Shown here: positions 27,615 to 36,343 of the stretch, one piece after another
Numbering within the stretch: the stretch's first letter is position 1
Layout: every line of letters starts with the position of its first letter
NCBI GenBank assembly: GCA_965117025.1
Contig: OZ220746.1
Location: 2,480,001 to 2,544,000, forward strand
Source: VXPQ01 sp965117025
GTDB taxonomy: Bacteria > Bacteroidota > Rhodothermia > Rhodothermales > VXPQ01
DNA length: 64,000 bases
Reading direction: 5' to 3'
The notes under the pieces: model-generated
Databases searched by the model: none
The model's input: only the letters and a program-made list of their open reading frames with translations
What the model was told of the DNA's origin: nothing
Position numbers and translations under genes: made by a program

Positions 27615-28438
27615 CTCCTGCAATAGACTGGCAAGCAGCGAAATCCTACCGGGATATCACCTATCACAAGGCAGAGGGGATCGCAAAAATCACCATCAAT
27701 CGCCCCGAAGTACGCAATGCATTCCGTCCCCTTACCGTTACGGAGATGCGCGATGCGCTCCAGGATGCGCGCGACGATCACGAGATCGGCGTGATTATTC
27801 TTACCGGCGAGGGGCCGGAAGCTTTCTGCTCCGGCGGAGACCAGAAGATTCGCGGGGACGCCGGGTATACGGAAGAAGGCACGGGTGTCATGCGGCTGAA
27901 TGTGCTCGATTTTCAGCGGGAAATACGGAGTTGCCCGAAACCGGTTATCGCCATGGTGGCGGGCTGGGCCGTGGGCGGCGGCCATGTGCTGCATGTGATG
28001 TGCGACCTGACCATTGCCGCCGAAAACGCCCGGTTCATGCAGACGGGACCCAAGGTGGGATCGTTTGACGGGGGGTACGGGTCCTCGTATCTTGCCCGCA
28101 TCGTGGGCCAGAAAAAAGCCCGTGAGATATGGTTTCTGTGCCGTCCCTACGATGCCCGTCAGGCGTTGGAGATGGGCCTGGTGAACACCGTCGTCCCCCT
28201 GGACCAACTGGAGGAAGAAACCGTGAGCTGGTGCCGGGATATTCTGCGGAACTCGCAAATGGCCATCCGCTGCCTGAAAGCCGGACTGAACGCGGATTGC
28301 GACGGACAGGCGGGCCTGCAGGAACTGGCCGGGAATGCTACGCTGCTTTTCTATATGACCGAGGAAGGGCAGGAAGGGCGCAACGCCTTCAACGAGAAGC
28401 GCAAGCCGGACTTCTCGCAGTTCCCGTATCGTCCTTGA
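27611..28438 (+). CDS. menB: 1,4-dihydroxy-2-naphthoyl-CoA synthase
   Basis: Crotonase-fold enzyme that closes the naphthoate ring of o-succinylbenzoyl-CoA. 275 residues. Diagnostic stretches: INRPEVRNAFRPLTVTEM, the oxyanion-hole region FCSGGDQKIRGDAGY, WAVGGGHVLHVMCDLTIAA, KVGSFDGGYGSSYLARIVG with the typical MenB GYGSSYLAR, and the tail EGRNAFNEKRKPDFSQFPY. ATG 27611 overlaps the menD stop, so translation is coupled. Confidence 0.96.
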   Translation: MTPAIDWQAAKSYRDITYHKAEGIAKITINRPEVRNAFRPLTVTEMRDALQDARDDHEIGVIILTGEGPEAFCSGGDQKIRGDAGYTEEGTGVMRLNVLDFQREIRSCPKPVIAMVAGWAVGGGHVLHVMCDLTIAAENARFMQTGPKVGSFDGGYGSSYLARIVGQKKAREIWFLCRPYDARQALEMGLVNTVVPLDQLEEETVSWCRDILRNSQMAIRCLKAGLNADCDGQAGLQELAGNATLLFYMTEEGQEGRNAFNEKRKPDFSQFPYRP

Positions 28439-28479
28439 ACGCGCCCTCGACATCTGATTCCACTACCGGGAAGTCTCCC

Positions 28480-29373
28480 ATGCCATCGAAAGAGGGGCGT
28501 CCGAATTGGACGATCTGGATCCGGGCGGCGCGTCCGAAGACGCTGTGGGCCGCGGTGGCTCCGGTGCTCCTCGGGACGGCCTTCGCCTTCGGAGACGATG
28601 CCTTTCATGCGCTTTCCGCGTGTTGCGCATTCCTCGTTGCCGTGTTCATTCAGGTGGGCACGAATTATGCGAACGATTACCAGGATTTTGCCCAGGGCGC
28701 CGATACGGCGGATCGCAAGGGGCCCATGCGCATCACCCAGGCAGGTCTGGCCAGTCCCCGGGCGGTCCGCACGGCGGCGGCCATTGCTTTTCTGATCGCT
28801 TTTCTGGCCGGCCTGTACCTGGTCGTGCGCGGAGGGTGGTTCCTCCTGTTCGTCGGGCTGGTGTCCATTTTGTGCGGGGCGATCTACTCGGCGGGGCGCT
28901 ATTCGCTGGCGTACCTCGGCATCGCCGATCTTTTTGTGCTGGTGTTTTTCGGTCCGGTGGCCGTGGCCGGGACGCATTATGTGCAGGCGCTGGCGTTTTC
29001 CTGGCCGGTTGCGCTGGCCGGGTTGGGACCGGGGTTTCTGGCTACCGCTATTCTGCTCGTGAACAATACGCGCGACATCGCGGAGGACCGGGCCGCCGGG
29101 AAGAAAACACTGGTGGTGCGATGGGGGCGCAGTGCAGGCGTGCTACTCTACGGCGTATGCGTGGCGGGCGCGGGGGTGGTGGTTGCGGCGTCAGCGATGC
29201 TCGCCGGCAATGGGTGGATGCTCATTGCGTTGTTTGCCACGCCCTGGGGGCTGGCCAACCTGCGGACGTTGCGCGCCACGAGCGATCCTGCGGTGTTGAA
29301 TCCGCTTCTGGGTTCCACTTCGCGGCTTCTGCTCGCCTACTGCCTGCTTTTCAGCCTTGGACGGATCATGTAA
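28480..29373 (+). CDS. menA: 1,4-dihydroxy-2-naphthoate prenyltransferase
   Basis: UbiA-superfamily membrane enzyme attaching the polyprenyl tail to DHNA. 297 residues, about eight or nine membrane helices. Near the N-terminus is WIRAARPKTLWAAVAPVLLG; the first Asp-rich site is NYANDYQDFAQGADTADRKG; the second is NNTRDIAEDRAAGKKTL. Start ATG 28480 (MPSKEGRPNW) is chosen over the longer open frame, which overlaps menB. It lies 41 bp after menB and 17 bp before menE. Confidence 0.95.
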   Translation: MPSKEGRPNWTIWIRAARPKTLWAAVAPVLLGTAFAFGDDAFHALSACCAFLVAVFIQVGTNYANDYQDFAQGADTADRKGPMRITQAGLASPRAVRTAAAIAFLIAFLAGLYLVVRGGWFLLFVGLVSILCGAIYSAGRYSLAYLGIADLFVLVFFGPVAVAGTHYVQALAFSWPVALAGLGPGFLATAILLVNNTRDIAEDRAAGKKTLVVRWGRSAGVLLYGVCVAGAGVVVAASAMLAGNGWMLIALFATPWGLANLRTLRATSDPAVLNPLLGSTSRLLLAYCLLFSLGRIM

Positions 29374-29390
29374 CCGGCTGTCCTGACCCC

Positions 29391-30815
29391 ATGGACATTT
29401 CCTGCCTGCTTTCGACGACGGCGCTCCGGGCGCCTCTTGAAACGGCGCTATCGTCTCCCGGCGTCGAGGTGTCGTATGGCGAACTCGACAGCCTTGTGTC
29501 GGGGACGGCCCGCCGCATGGCGGAAAAAGGGGTGGGCAGGGGAGATCGCGTGGCGCTTGTGGTGGACCGGAGCGTGGAAGCGGTGATCCTGCTTCTTGCG
29601 GCAATACGGGCAGGGGCCGTTGCCTGTCCGATTGCCATGCGTCTTCCGGAGGCTACGGCAGCCGAGCGATGCCGCAGTCTGGGCGTATCGCTTATCGTCA
29701 GCGACCGCCCGCTCGGAACGGCGGTGGCGGCGAAAGCCCTGATCGAACGGGCCCCGCGCGAAAACCCTAACGCCGAGCCGCCATTTTCCGAGGATATACC
29801 CGCCACCATCGTGTTCACCTCCGGGTCTTCGGGTGCGGCCCGCCCGGCGCTCCATACGTACGGGAATCATTATTTCAGTGCGCTGGGCGCGCAGGACAAC
29901 ATGCCGCTGGCTTGCGGAGACCGCTGGCTCCTGTCGCTGCCGCTCTGGCACGTGGGAGGGCTTGCGATTCTTTTTCGGTGTCTGCTCGCCGCAGCCACCG
30001 TGGTATTGCCAGATCCGGCGGACTCCCTGGCCGAATCCATCCGGAAGGTTACCCATGCTTCCATGGTGTCTACCCAACTCCGGCGGCTGTTGCGCGAAGC
30101 GGAACCCGGGGAGGCGTACCCGGAGAAGGCGCTGTTGCTCGGGGGCGGCGCGGTATCGCCCGCCCTGATCGACGAGGCCGTACGGTGCGGCATCCCCGTA
30201 TATACCAGCTACGGTCTTACGGAGATGGCTTCGCAAGTGACGGCCACGCCTCCCGGCGCGGCGCCGGAGGCCTTGCGCACGTCGGGCCGGGTGTTGCCCT
30301 GGCGGGAACTCCGATGCGACGAAGGGGGGCAGATCATGGTGCGGGGGCGCACACGCTTTGCCGGGTATATCGAGGGGGATCGGCTTGCGCGTCCTTTTGA
30401 CGAGGAAGGATGGTTTGCGACGGGAGATATGGGCCGGCTGGATGCTTCCGGAAGGCTGATTGTCCGGGGCCGTATGGATCACCTGCTGATATCGGGTGGG
30501 GAAAATATCCTGCCCGAAGAGATCGAGGTCGTTCTGGCAGGTGTGGCGGGCGTCGAGCGCGTGGTCGTCGTGGGTGTGATGGACGAGGAATACGGCCAGC
30601 GCCCGGTGGCTTTTGTCGGGACGGCGGACGGGACAATCGATGTGCCCCGACTGTGCGCCGCCGTCGAGGCGGTACTTCCCCGGTTCATGACGCCCGACGC
30701 CTTCTATCCGTGGCCGACCGATCTTGCCGGAGAGGGTCTTAAGCCGGACCGCAGTCAACTACGGCGGCGGGCTGAGGCAATGCGGGCGCAGGGTATTTCG
30801 GGATGCCCTGATTAA
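29391..30815 (+). CDS. menE: o-Succinylbenzoate-CoA ligase
   Basis: AMP-forming acyl-CoA synthetase that activates o-succinylbenzoate for MenB. 474 residues. Motifs: the P-loop TIVFTSGSSGAARPA, SLPLWHVGGLAILFR, YTSYGLTEMASQVT, GWFATGDMGRLD, and LLISGGENILPEEIEVVL, with a C-terminal lid containing GEGLKPDRSQL. The position in the men cluster supports MenE over a general acyl-CoA ligase. menC, which makes its substrate, is not in the cluster. About 140 bp of non-coding DNA separates it from lptC. Confidence 0.92.
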   Translation: MDISCLLSTTALRAPLETALSSPGVEVSYGELDSLVSGTARRMAEKGVGRGDRVALVVDRSVEAVILLLAAIRAGAVACPIAMRLPEATAAERCRSLGVSLIVSDRPLGTAVAAKALIERAPRENPNAEPPFSEDIPATIVFTSGSSGAARPALHTYGNHYFSALGAQDNMPLACGDRWLLSLPLWHVGGLAILFRCLLAAATVVLPDPADSLAESIRKVTHASMVSTQLRRLLREAEPGEAYPEKALLLGGGAVSPALIDEAVRCGIPVYTSYGLTEMASQVTATPPGAAPEALRTSGRVLPWRELRCDEGGQIMVRGRTRFAGYIEGDRLARPFDEEGWFATGDMGRLDASGRLIVRGRMDHLLISGGENILPEEIEVVLAGVAGVERVVVVGVMDEEYGQRPVAFVGTADGTIDVPRLCAAVEAVLPRFMTPDAFYPWPTDLAGEGLKPDRSQLRRRAEAMRAQGISGCPD

Positions 30816-30955
30816 GTCTGCAAAGCTCGGAGACGCCGGAAGGATGATGCCGGCGAGACAATGCGGACGAACCCATCTCCCCGGCATGCGTAAACGTAAA
30901 GGGCTGTTCTGATCCTTAAAGCGCACAACTTCCCCCTTCCTTGCCGCAGCATTCC

Positions 30956-31546
30956 ATGCGTTGCAGCCCGAATCCCGTTCTGTTCCTGCTGTTGTGTGTG
31001 GGTATACTTGCATCCTGCGGCCGCGCCACCACTCCTCCTGCCGTCATGGAAGACATTCGCTCCGAGGCGGATCCCGTGCAGGAAAGCTGGGGCGCCGAGT
31101 ATTATGTGACGGAAACGATCCCCGGAAACGCCTCCTCACGTCCGCGTCTGAAGATGCGTGCAGATCATATGGCGACGTTCGAGGCGGGGGACAGCACCTG
31201 GACCGTATTGCAGAGCGACTCGATCGGGGGACGCGTGACCGTTCTGCTGTACGACGAAGCCGGCGATTCCTCCGCTACGGTTTTCGCCGACCGGGTTACG
31301 CTTCTCGACAATAAAAAGCGATTCGAGGCGATAGGGAATGTCGAAGTCCGAGCCCGGGGCGACAAGGCGCTGTGGAGCGAGCATCTTGTCTGGCTGGAAC
31401 GCGAGGAGGTCCTTCGCACGCCAGGGTTTGCCCGCATCTCGACCCCGGACGAACAGGTTCAGGGATACGCTCTGGAAGCGGACGAGCGTCTCGACGAGTA
31501 TACGTTGCGCAGCATGACCGGCCGGGTGACCGTGCGCGAAGAATGA
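30956..31546 (+). CDS. lptC: LPS export protein LptC-like lipoprotein
   Basis: 196 residues. Lipobox-type N-terminus (LLLCVGILASC), then an LptC-like beta region: LKMRADHMATFEAGDSTWTV, RVTVLLYDEAGDSSATVFAD, NKKRFEAIGNVEVRARGDK, and SLRSMTGRVTV-like end (YTLRSMTGRVTVRE). LptC is the bitopic component that hands lipopolysaccharide from LptB2FG to LptA. Here it appears to be lipid-anchored rather than membrane-spanning, as in many Bacteroidota. Start ATG 30956 (MRCSPNPVL). Its stop overlaps the start of the next gene by three bases. Confidence 0.85.
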   Translation: MRCSPNPVLFLLLCVGILASCGRATTPPAVMEDIRSEADPVQESWGAEYYVTETIPGNASSRPRLKMRADHMATFEAGDSTWTVLQSDSIGGRVTVLLYDEAGDSSATVFADRVTLLDNKKRFEAIGNVEVRARGDKALWSEHLVWLEREEVLRTPGFARISTPDEQVQGYALEADERLDEYTLRSMTGRVTVREE

Positions 31547-33045
31547 GATACGGCGCCGTAATGGTATGTGGTCTTGTGGCGGGTCTGTGCATCGGCGCAG
31601 TCGCGGCCCTGCCGATCTATGCGCAGGAAGCCGACACCACCGGTTTGCAGGAGGTGGATGTCCGCGCCGACTTGCTGGAAGGCGGAGAAGAGCAGGGCGA
31701 ACGCATCCGGCGTCTCATCGGCAATGTGCGCTTGCAGCAGGAGGATACGCGCTTGCGGGCGCGCCGGGCCGTCCAGTTCCCGGAACGCCGCGAGATCCTT
31801 TTCACGGGGGATGTGCTGGTGATCGAGCGCGGCGATACGCTGCGCGCCGATACGGTGCTTTACAACAGCCGCGACAAGACAGGCCATGCGCGCGGCGGAA
31901 TAAGCCTTTCCGATGGAGACGTTCTGCTCGAAGCGCCGTCAGGCCTGTATTTCACCCGCTCGAAACGCGCCCGTTTTTCGGAGGGCGTCACATTGACCGA
32001 TCGCGCCGCGGTGCTGACCAGTCTGGCCGGGGAATATCTTTCGGACGAAAAGCGGGCCGATTTCTACGGGGATGTGGTGTTGGTGGAGGACAACGCGTCG
32101 CTGCGGGCGGACACCGTCACCTATCATCGGGAAACGGACATATCGCTCGCTCGCGGCAACGTGTTCGTCGAACGCGTCGATACGACCGGGCAGGCCGATA
32201 CCAAACGACAACTCGTCCGGTCGCTTCTTTTCGGGGACCGGGCGTACAACGAGGACAGCACCGGCTACAGCCGCATGGAAGGCGATCCTCTGTTGCTGCG
32301 GATCCAGGAGGATTCGACCGGCGCCGACACGGATACGTTGATGGTGGTCGCCCGCGTGCTCGAATCGTCCCGGCGGGATTCGCTGGAGCGGCTCGTGGCT
32401 GTCGACTCGGTGCGTATCCTGCATGGTAACCTTACGGCTGTTGCGGACTCGGTAGTCTATGACAGGATAACCGCCGCGGGCGAAGACGGGGCGGACATCG
32501 AGCGCACCACCGCCTGGTTTTTCGGCAATCCTCTGGCCTGGTTTCAGAACAATCAGGTAAGCGGAGATACGTTGCAGGTCGAGGGAAGCGGCGAAGAAGC
32601 GGAAACCCTGCTTGTGCTGGGAAGCGCCTTTGCGGCTCGTCCGGATTCGGTGACGAACCGGATCCACCAGTTGCGGGGCAAGCGGATCGAAGCGGCGTTC
32701 GAACAGGATTCCCTGCGTATGCTTTCGGCGGGTCCCCAGGCCGAAGCCATTCATTTCAGAACCAGCGAGGACGATCTGGCGGAGGGCGCCGTCCATATGT
32801 CCGCAGACCGCATTCTTCTCCACTTCCGCAAGGGAGACATCGACCGCCTCGAAGCGATCCGCGATACGGAAGGCGTATATTATTCCGAGGAAATTCTGCC
32901 CGATTCGCTCTCGCTCGACGGGTTCGTATGGCGTCCCGAGCGGCGCCCATGGAAACGGGAATTCCTCCAGCGCGTCGAATGGCAGGGGCGCAATGGTTTC
33001 CAGCCTTCCGGCGCTCCCGATTCGCTTCCGGAACCAATGGATTGA
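31543..33045 (+). CDS. OstA-like protein (LptA-type beta-jellyroll)
   Basis: 500 residues, a periplasmic protein. Signal peptide (MRYGAVMVCGLVAGLCIGAVAALPIYAQ), then many short OstA/LptA strands: VRADLLEGGEEQGERIRRL, IGNVRLQQEDTRLRARRAVQ, TGDVLVIERGDTLRADTVLY, YGDVVLVEDNASLRADTVTY. It is the lengthened OstA-like form common in Bacteroidota, expected to bridge lipopolysaccharide across the periplasm, and ends without a barrel, so it is not LptD. It overlaps lptC by four bases; lptB follows after a repeat-rich 101-bp gap. Confidence 0.83.
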   Translation: MRYGAVMVCGLVAGLCIGAVAALPIYAQEADTTGLQEVDVRADLLEGGEEQGERIRRLIGNVRLQQEDTRLRARRAVQFPERREILFTGDVLVIERGDTLRADTVLYNSRDKTGHARGGISLSDGDVLLEAPSGLYFTRSKRARFSEGVTLTDRAAVLTSLAGEYLSDEKRADFYGDVVLVEDNASLRADTVTYHRETDISLARGNVFVERVDTTGQADTKRQLVRSLLFGDRAYNEDSTGYSRMEGDPLLLRIQEDSTGADTDTLMVVARVLESSRRDSLERLVAVDSVRILHGNLTAVADSVVYDRITAAGEDGADIERTTAWFFGNPLAWFQNNQVSGDTLQVEGSGEEAETLLVLGSAFAARPDSVTNRIHQLRGKRIEAAFEQDSLRMLSAGPQAEAIHFRTSEDDLAEGAVHMSADRILLHFRKGDIDRLEAIRDTEGVYYSEEILPDSLSLDGFVWRPERRPWKREFLQRVEWQGRNGFQPSGAPDSLPEPMD

Positions 33046-33067
33046 CCCGTATGGCGTTTTCCGGTGA

Positions 33068-33129
33068 TCCTGTTGCTCCCGCTACGCTCCCTGTTGCTCC
33101 CGCTATGCTCCCTGTTGCTCCCGTACTCT
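33068..33129 (-). repeat. Intergenic tandem repeat, 21-bp unit, three copies
   Basis: Units start at 33068, 33089 and 33110, each carrying CCTGTTGCTCCCGCTACGCT or a close variant. The third copy is degenerate at its end. On the minus strand the unit contains GGGAGCGTAGCGGG, the same core as the array at 23029-23094 (GGGAGCGCAGCGGG). It fills most of the gap between the OstA-like gene and lptB. Confidence 0.85.
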
Positions 33130-33166
33130 GACGCTTCGCGCTGAGCGTGACGCTTCGCGCTGAGCG
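33129..33166 (+). repeat. 19-bp perfect tandem duplication spanning the lptB start
   Basis: TGACGCTTCGCGCTGAGCG occurs at 33129-33147 and again at 33148-33166. The GTG start of lptB (33147-33149) straddles the junction: its G is the last base of copy one and its TG the first two of copy two. An in-frame TGA at 33129 rules out any start further upstream. Confidence 0.85.
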
Positions 33167-33878
33167 TCTCACGAAGCGGTACAAGAAGCGCAATGTGGTG
33201 GACGATGTGAGCATCCATGTATCGCAGGGCGAGATCGTGGGACTGCTCGGTCCCAACGGCGCCGGGAAAACGACCACGTTTCATATGATCGTGGGGATGG
33301 TTCGGCCCAACGCAGGGCGGATTTATGTGGGGGAGCAGGACATTACGTCCATGCCGATGTACAAGCGGGCCCGTCTGGGCCTCGGCTACCTTGCCCAGGA
33401 GGCATCCATTTTTTCGAAACTCTCCGTAGAGGACAACCTGCATGCGGTGCTTGAATTTCAGGGTATCGGGCGGGATGAGCGCCATGCCCGCGTCGATGCG
33501 CTCATTACCGAATTCGGCCTTGAGCAGGTACGTCGCTCGAAAGGGTACGCCTTGTCGGGCGGGGAGCGGCGGCGCACCGAAATTGTCCGGGCCATGGCCA
33601 TCGAGCCGAAATTCTTTTTACTGGATGAACCCTTTGCCGGCGTGGATCCCATCGCCGTCGAAGATATCCAGAGGGTGGTGGCCGGCCTGAAGGCGCGCGG
33701 CATCGGCGTACTCATTACCGACCACAACGTGCATGAGACGCTGGCCATTACGGATCGCGCTTATCTGCTTTACGAGGGGCGCATTCTGAAACAGGGCACT
33801 GCCGAGGCGCTTGCTCACGACCCGGAAGTACGTGAACGGTACCTCGGAGAGAAATTCACGCTCGAACGGTACCAGTGA
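33147..33878 (+). CDS. lptB: LPS export ABC transporter ATP-binding protein LptB
   Basis: ATPase that powers lipopolysaccharide extraction from the inner membrane. 243 residues. Walker A GLLGPNGAGKTTTFHMIVG, Q-loop region LGYLAQEASIFSKLSVEDN, signature YALSGGERRRTEIVRAMA, Walker B FFLLDEPFAGVDPIAVEDI, and H-loop LITDHNVHETL. The N-terminus LRAERLTKRYKKRNVVDDVS is the usual LptB start. The start is GTG 33147 without a ribosome-binding site, inside a tandem duplication; CTG 33141 is a poorer alternative. lptF and lptG are not in the window. Confidence 0.95.
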   Translation: MTLRAERLTKRYKKRNVVDDVSIHVSQGEIVGLLGPNGAGKTTTFHMIVGMVRPNAGRIYVGEQDITSMPMYKRARLGLGYLAQEASIFSKLSVEDNLHAVLEFQGIGRDERHARVDALITEFGLEQVRRSKGYALSGGERRRTEIVRAMAIEPKFFLLDEPFAGVDPIAVEDIQRVVAGLKARGIGVLITDHNVHETLAITDRAYLLYEGRILKQGTAEALAHDPEVRERYLGEKFTLERYQ

Positions 33879-33910
33879 CCGTACCTTGTTATCGGAGTCT
33901 TACGAGGGGT

Positions 33911-33933
33911 GTATAATTTGCCCGTGAACGGGC
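33911..33933 (+). promoter_or_regulatory. TATAATTTG box with adjoining hairpin, candidate promoter for DAHP synthase
   Basis: GTATAATTTG at 33911-33920 resembles both a -10 box and the Bacteroidota TAnnTTTG element (one base off in spacing). GCCCGT-GA-ACGGGC (33920-33933), a perfect inverted repeat, follows directly. It lies 150-170 bp upstream of ATG 34084. No clear -35/-33 element is visible. Confidence 0.3.
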
Positions 33934-34083
33934 CGCTATGAAACCGGGCATACGCCATGCGGCGTTTATAGCGTACGGCGGGTTGTCCGCTGAATAAGAA
34001 CCGAAGCCGCGGACCGTGCGGTGCACCGCGTTCGCTTGCCCGGTTCTTCTGTTGCACGCTTACCAACCATTTCATTCCTTCCC

Positions 34084-35118
34084 ATGATCGTAGTTTTTCG
34101 GCCAGGTGCGGAAGAAAGCCGGATTCAGGACGTAATCGAGCGTCTGAACGAATACGGATTCGACGTACACCGTTCCAGCGGAGTGAACCAGACGGTAGTG
34201 GGCGCCATTGGCGTGAAGCCCGAATTCGATCCCCGGAATATCCGGGTCATGGAGGGTGTGGCGGAGGTGTATCGGGTCACCGAGCCGTACAAGTTCGCCA
34301 GCCGGTCCTGGAAAAAAGAGAACACGGTGATCGACGTGGGGGGCGTACCCATAGGCGGCGAAGAACTTGTCGTGATGGCCGGTCCCTGTTCGGTCGAGGA
34401 CGAACGGCAGATTGAGGATACGGCAGCGCATGTATCCGCCTGCGGGGCGGCGTTTTTACGCGGCGGCGCGTTCAAGCCTCGGACCTCTCCCTATTCTTTT
34501 CAGGGCCTGGGGGAAGAGGGGTTGAAATTGCTGCGCGCCGCTGCCGACAGACATGACCTCAAGACCATTACCGAAGTGATGGAGGTTAGTCATATCGAAC
34601 TGGTCGCCCGGTATGCGGATATTTTGCAGATCGGCGCGCGCAACATGCAGAATTTTCCGCTTCTGAAAGAGGTCGGGAAACTCCGGAAGCCTGTTTTTCT
34701 GAAACGCGGTCCTGCGGCGACGATCAACGATTGGCTGATGAGCGCCGAGTATGTGCTTTCGGAGGGCAATCCGTACGTAATGCTGTGCGAGCGCGGTATC
34801 CGTACGTTCGAGACGTATACGCGCAATACGCTGGACCTGTCCGCAGTGCCGGTGATCAAAAAGAACAGCCATCTTCCGATTATTGTCGACCCGAGCCATG
34901 GCACGGGCATACGAGGGAAAGTCATCCCGATGGCGCGCGCAGCGGTGGCTGCCGGGGCCGATGGGATCATGGTGGAGGTGCATCCGAATCCCGATATGGC
35001 GAAAAGCGATGGTCCTCAGTCGCTCTATTTCGAGCAATTCGTTGAACTGATGGCGCAGGTCCGGCTCATTGCGCAGGCGATCGGACGCGTGATTCGTGAT
35101 GCGCCGGCTTTGGCCTGA
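34084..35118 (+). CDS. aroF: 3-deoxy-7-phosphoheptulonate (DAHP) synthase, type Ibeta with regulatory domain
   Basis: Condenses PEP and erythrose-4-phosphate in the first step of the shikimate pathway. 344 residues. The N-terminal 70 residues form a ferredoxin-like (ACT-like) domain (MIVVFRPGAEESRIQDVIER). The barrel has VMAGPCSVED, GGAFKPRTSPYSFQGLG, LQIGARNMQNFPLLKEVG, FLKRGPAATI, CERGIRTFE, and VDPSHGTGIRGKV. This is the Thermotoga-like short form, whose N-terminal domain gives feedback control by aromatic amino acids. The start ATG 34084 gives the normal N-terminus. Confidence 0.93.
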   Translation: MIVVFRPGAEESRIQDVIERLNEYGFDVHRSSGVNQTVVGAIGVKPEFDPRNIRVMEGVAEVYRVTEPYKFASRSWKKENTVIDVGGVPIGGEELVVMAGPCSVEDERQIEDTAAHVSACGAAFLRGGAFKPRTSPYSFQGLGEEGLKLLRAAADRHDLKTITEVMEVSHIELVARYADILQIGARNMQNFPLLKEVGKLRKPVFLKRGPAATINDWLMSAEYVLSEGNPYVMLCERGIRTFETYTRNTLDLSAVPVIKKNSHLPIIVDPSHGTGIRGKVIPMARAAVAAGADGIMVEVHPNPDMAKSDGPQSLYFEQFVELMAQVRLIAQAIGRVIRDAPALA

Positions 35119-35133
35119 GGCGCCGCAGGGGCC

Positions 35134-36213
35134 ATGATTCGTCTCGATGCACTTCAGGAAATCAAAGATCGGTTCGAGGAAATCAACCGACTGATGGCTC
35201 AGGGAGATGTGGCCACCGATCCACAGCGCCTTCGGGAGTTGGGACGGGAACGAAACACGCTCGAGGGCCTGGTCCAGACCATCGACGCATACGAGCGAAC
35301 GACCTCGGAACGGGATGGTTTATGCGCCATACTGGTGGAGGAGCCGGTCGGCGAACTGGCGGATATGGCCCGCGCCGAATTGGAAACCGTCGAGGCCAAT
35401 CTATCCGCCATCGAGGCCGATCTGCGTCTGAAAATGATTCCGAAAGCCCCTGAGGACGCCCGGGATGCAATGCTCGAAATTCGTGCGGGAACCGGCGGCG
35501 ACGAGGCCGGGCTTTTCGCCGGCGATCTGTACCGCATGTATCAGAAATTCGCCGAGGGTCGCGGCTGGAAGGTCGAAGTAATGAATGTATCTCCGGGCGC
35601 CAAGGGCGGCTTCAAGGAGATCGTGCTGTCGATCCGGGGAGAAGATGTATTTGGCTTCATGAAGTTCGAAAGCGGTGTGCACCGCGTGCAGCGCGTGCCG
35701 GTTACGGAATCTTCCGGGCGGCTGCATACGTCCGCCGCCACGGTAGCCGTGTTGCCGGAAGCGGAAGACATTGACGTACGTCTCGATCCGAATGACATCA
35801 AGGTGGATGTGTATCGTTCGAGCGGTCCCGGCGGGCAGTCGGTCAATACGACGGATTCGGCGGTCCGGCTCACCCATGTGTCCACCGGTCTTGTCGTGAC
35901 GTGCCAGGACGAAAAAAGCCAGCACAAGAACAAAGAGAAGGCGCTTCGGGTGCTGCGTTCGCGCCTGTACGAGCAGGAAATGGAAAAACGCAGGGCGGAG
36001 CGCAGCGAAGTACGCCGTTCCATGGTGGGGTCCGGCGACCGTTCGGCCAAGATACGAACCTATAATTTTCCCCAGGACCGCGTCACCGATCACCGCCTGG
36101 AGGGAGACGACAAGAATCATCCGCTCCACAAAGTGATGGACGGGGCGCTCGAGCAGATTATTACTGCGCTGCAGACCGCGGACAATATGGAGCATCTGGC
36201 CTCCGGATCGTAG
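35134..36213 (+). CDS. prfA: Peptide chain release factor 1
   Basis: Recognises UAG and UAA stop codons and triggers peptide release. 359 residues. It has AGTGGDEAGLFAGDLYRMY, the codon-reading PxT tripeptide (PVT in RVQRVPVTESSGRLHTS), and the catalytic GGQ in SSGPGGQSVNTTDSAVRLTH. PxT rather than SPF identifies it as RF1 rather than RF2. It lies 15 bp after the DAHP synthase gene. A GTT-to-ATG change of start is unlikely: the ATG at 35134 gives MIRLDALQEIKDRFEE, a normal N-terminus. Confidence 0.97.
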   Translation: MIRLDALQEIKDRFEEINRLMAQGDVATDPQRLRELGRERNTLEGLVQTIDAYERTTSERDGLCAILVEEPVGELADMARAELETVEANLSAIEADLRLKMIPKAPEDARDAMLEIRAGTGGDEAGLFAGDLYRMYQKFAEGRGWKVEVMNVSPGAKGGFKEIVLSIRGEDVFGFMKFESGVHRVQRVPVTESSGRLHTSAATVAVLPEAEDIDVRLDPNDIKVDVYRSSGPGGQSVNTTDSAVRLTHVSTGLVVTCQDEKSQHKNKEKALRVLRSRLYEQEMEKRRAERSEVRRSMVGSGDRSAKIRTYNFPQDRVTDHRLEGDDKNHPLHKVMDGALEQIITALQTADNMEHLASGS

Positions 36214-36343
36214 CGGGGCGGCCCAGTGACCTCATCCCGGTGACATAGTCTGGCGATATGCCCGGTACAGGATCAATCAGGCGCTTTTCTCGTTTGCCTT
36301 GGTTCTGTCCGTTACGAAAACGTCATTTCGAACGATACAACCC

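Noticed and set aside
28129..28479. Longer menA start within menB
   Set aside because: The upstream part overlaps menB in another frame and lacks prenyltransferase features; ATG 28480 gives the normal N-terminus.
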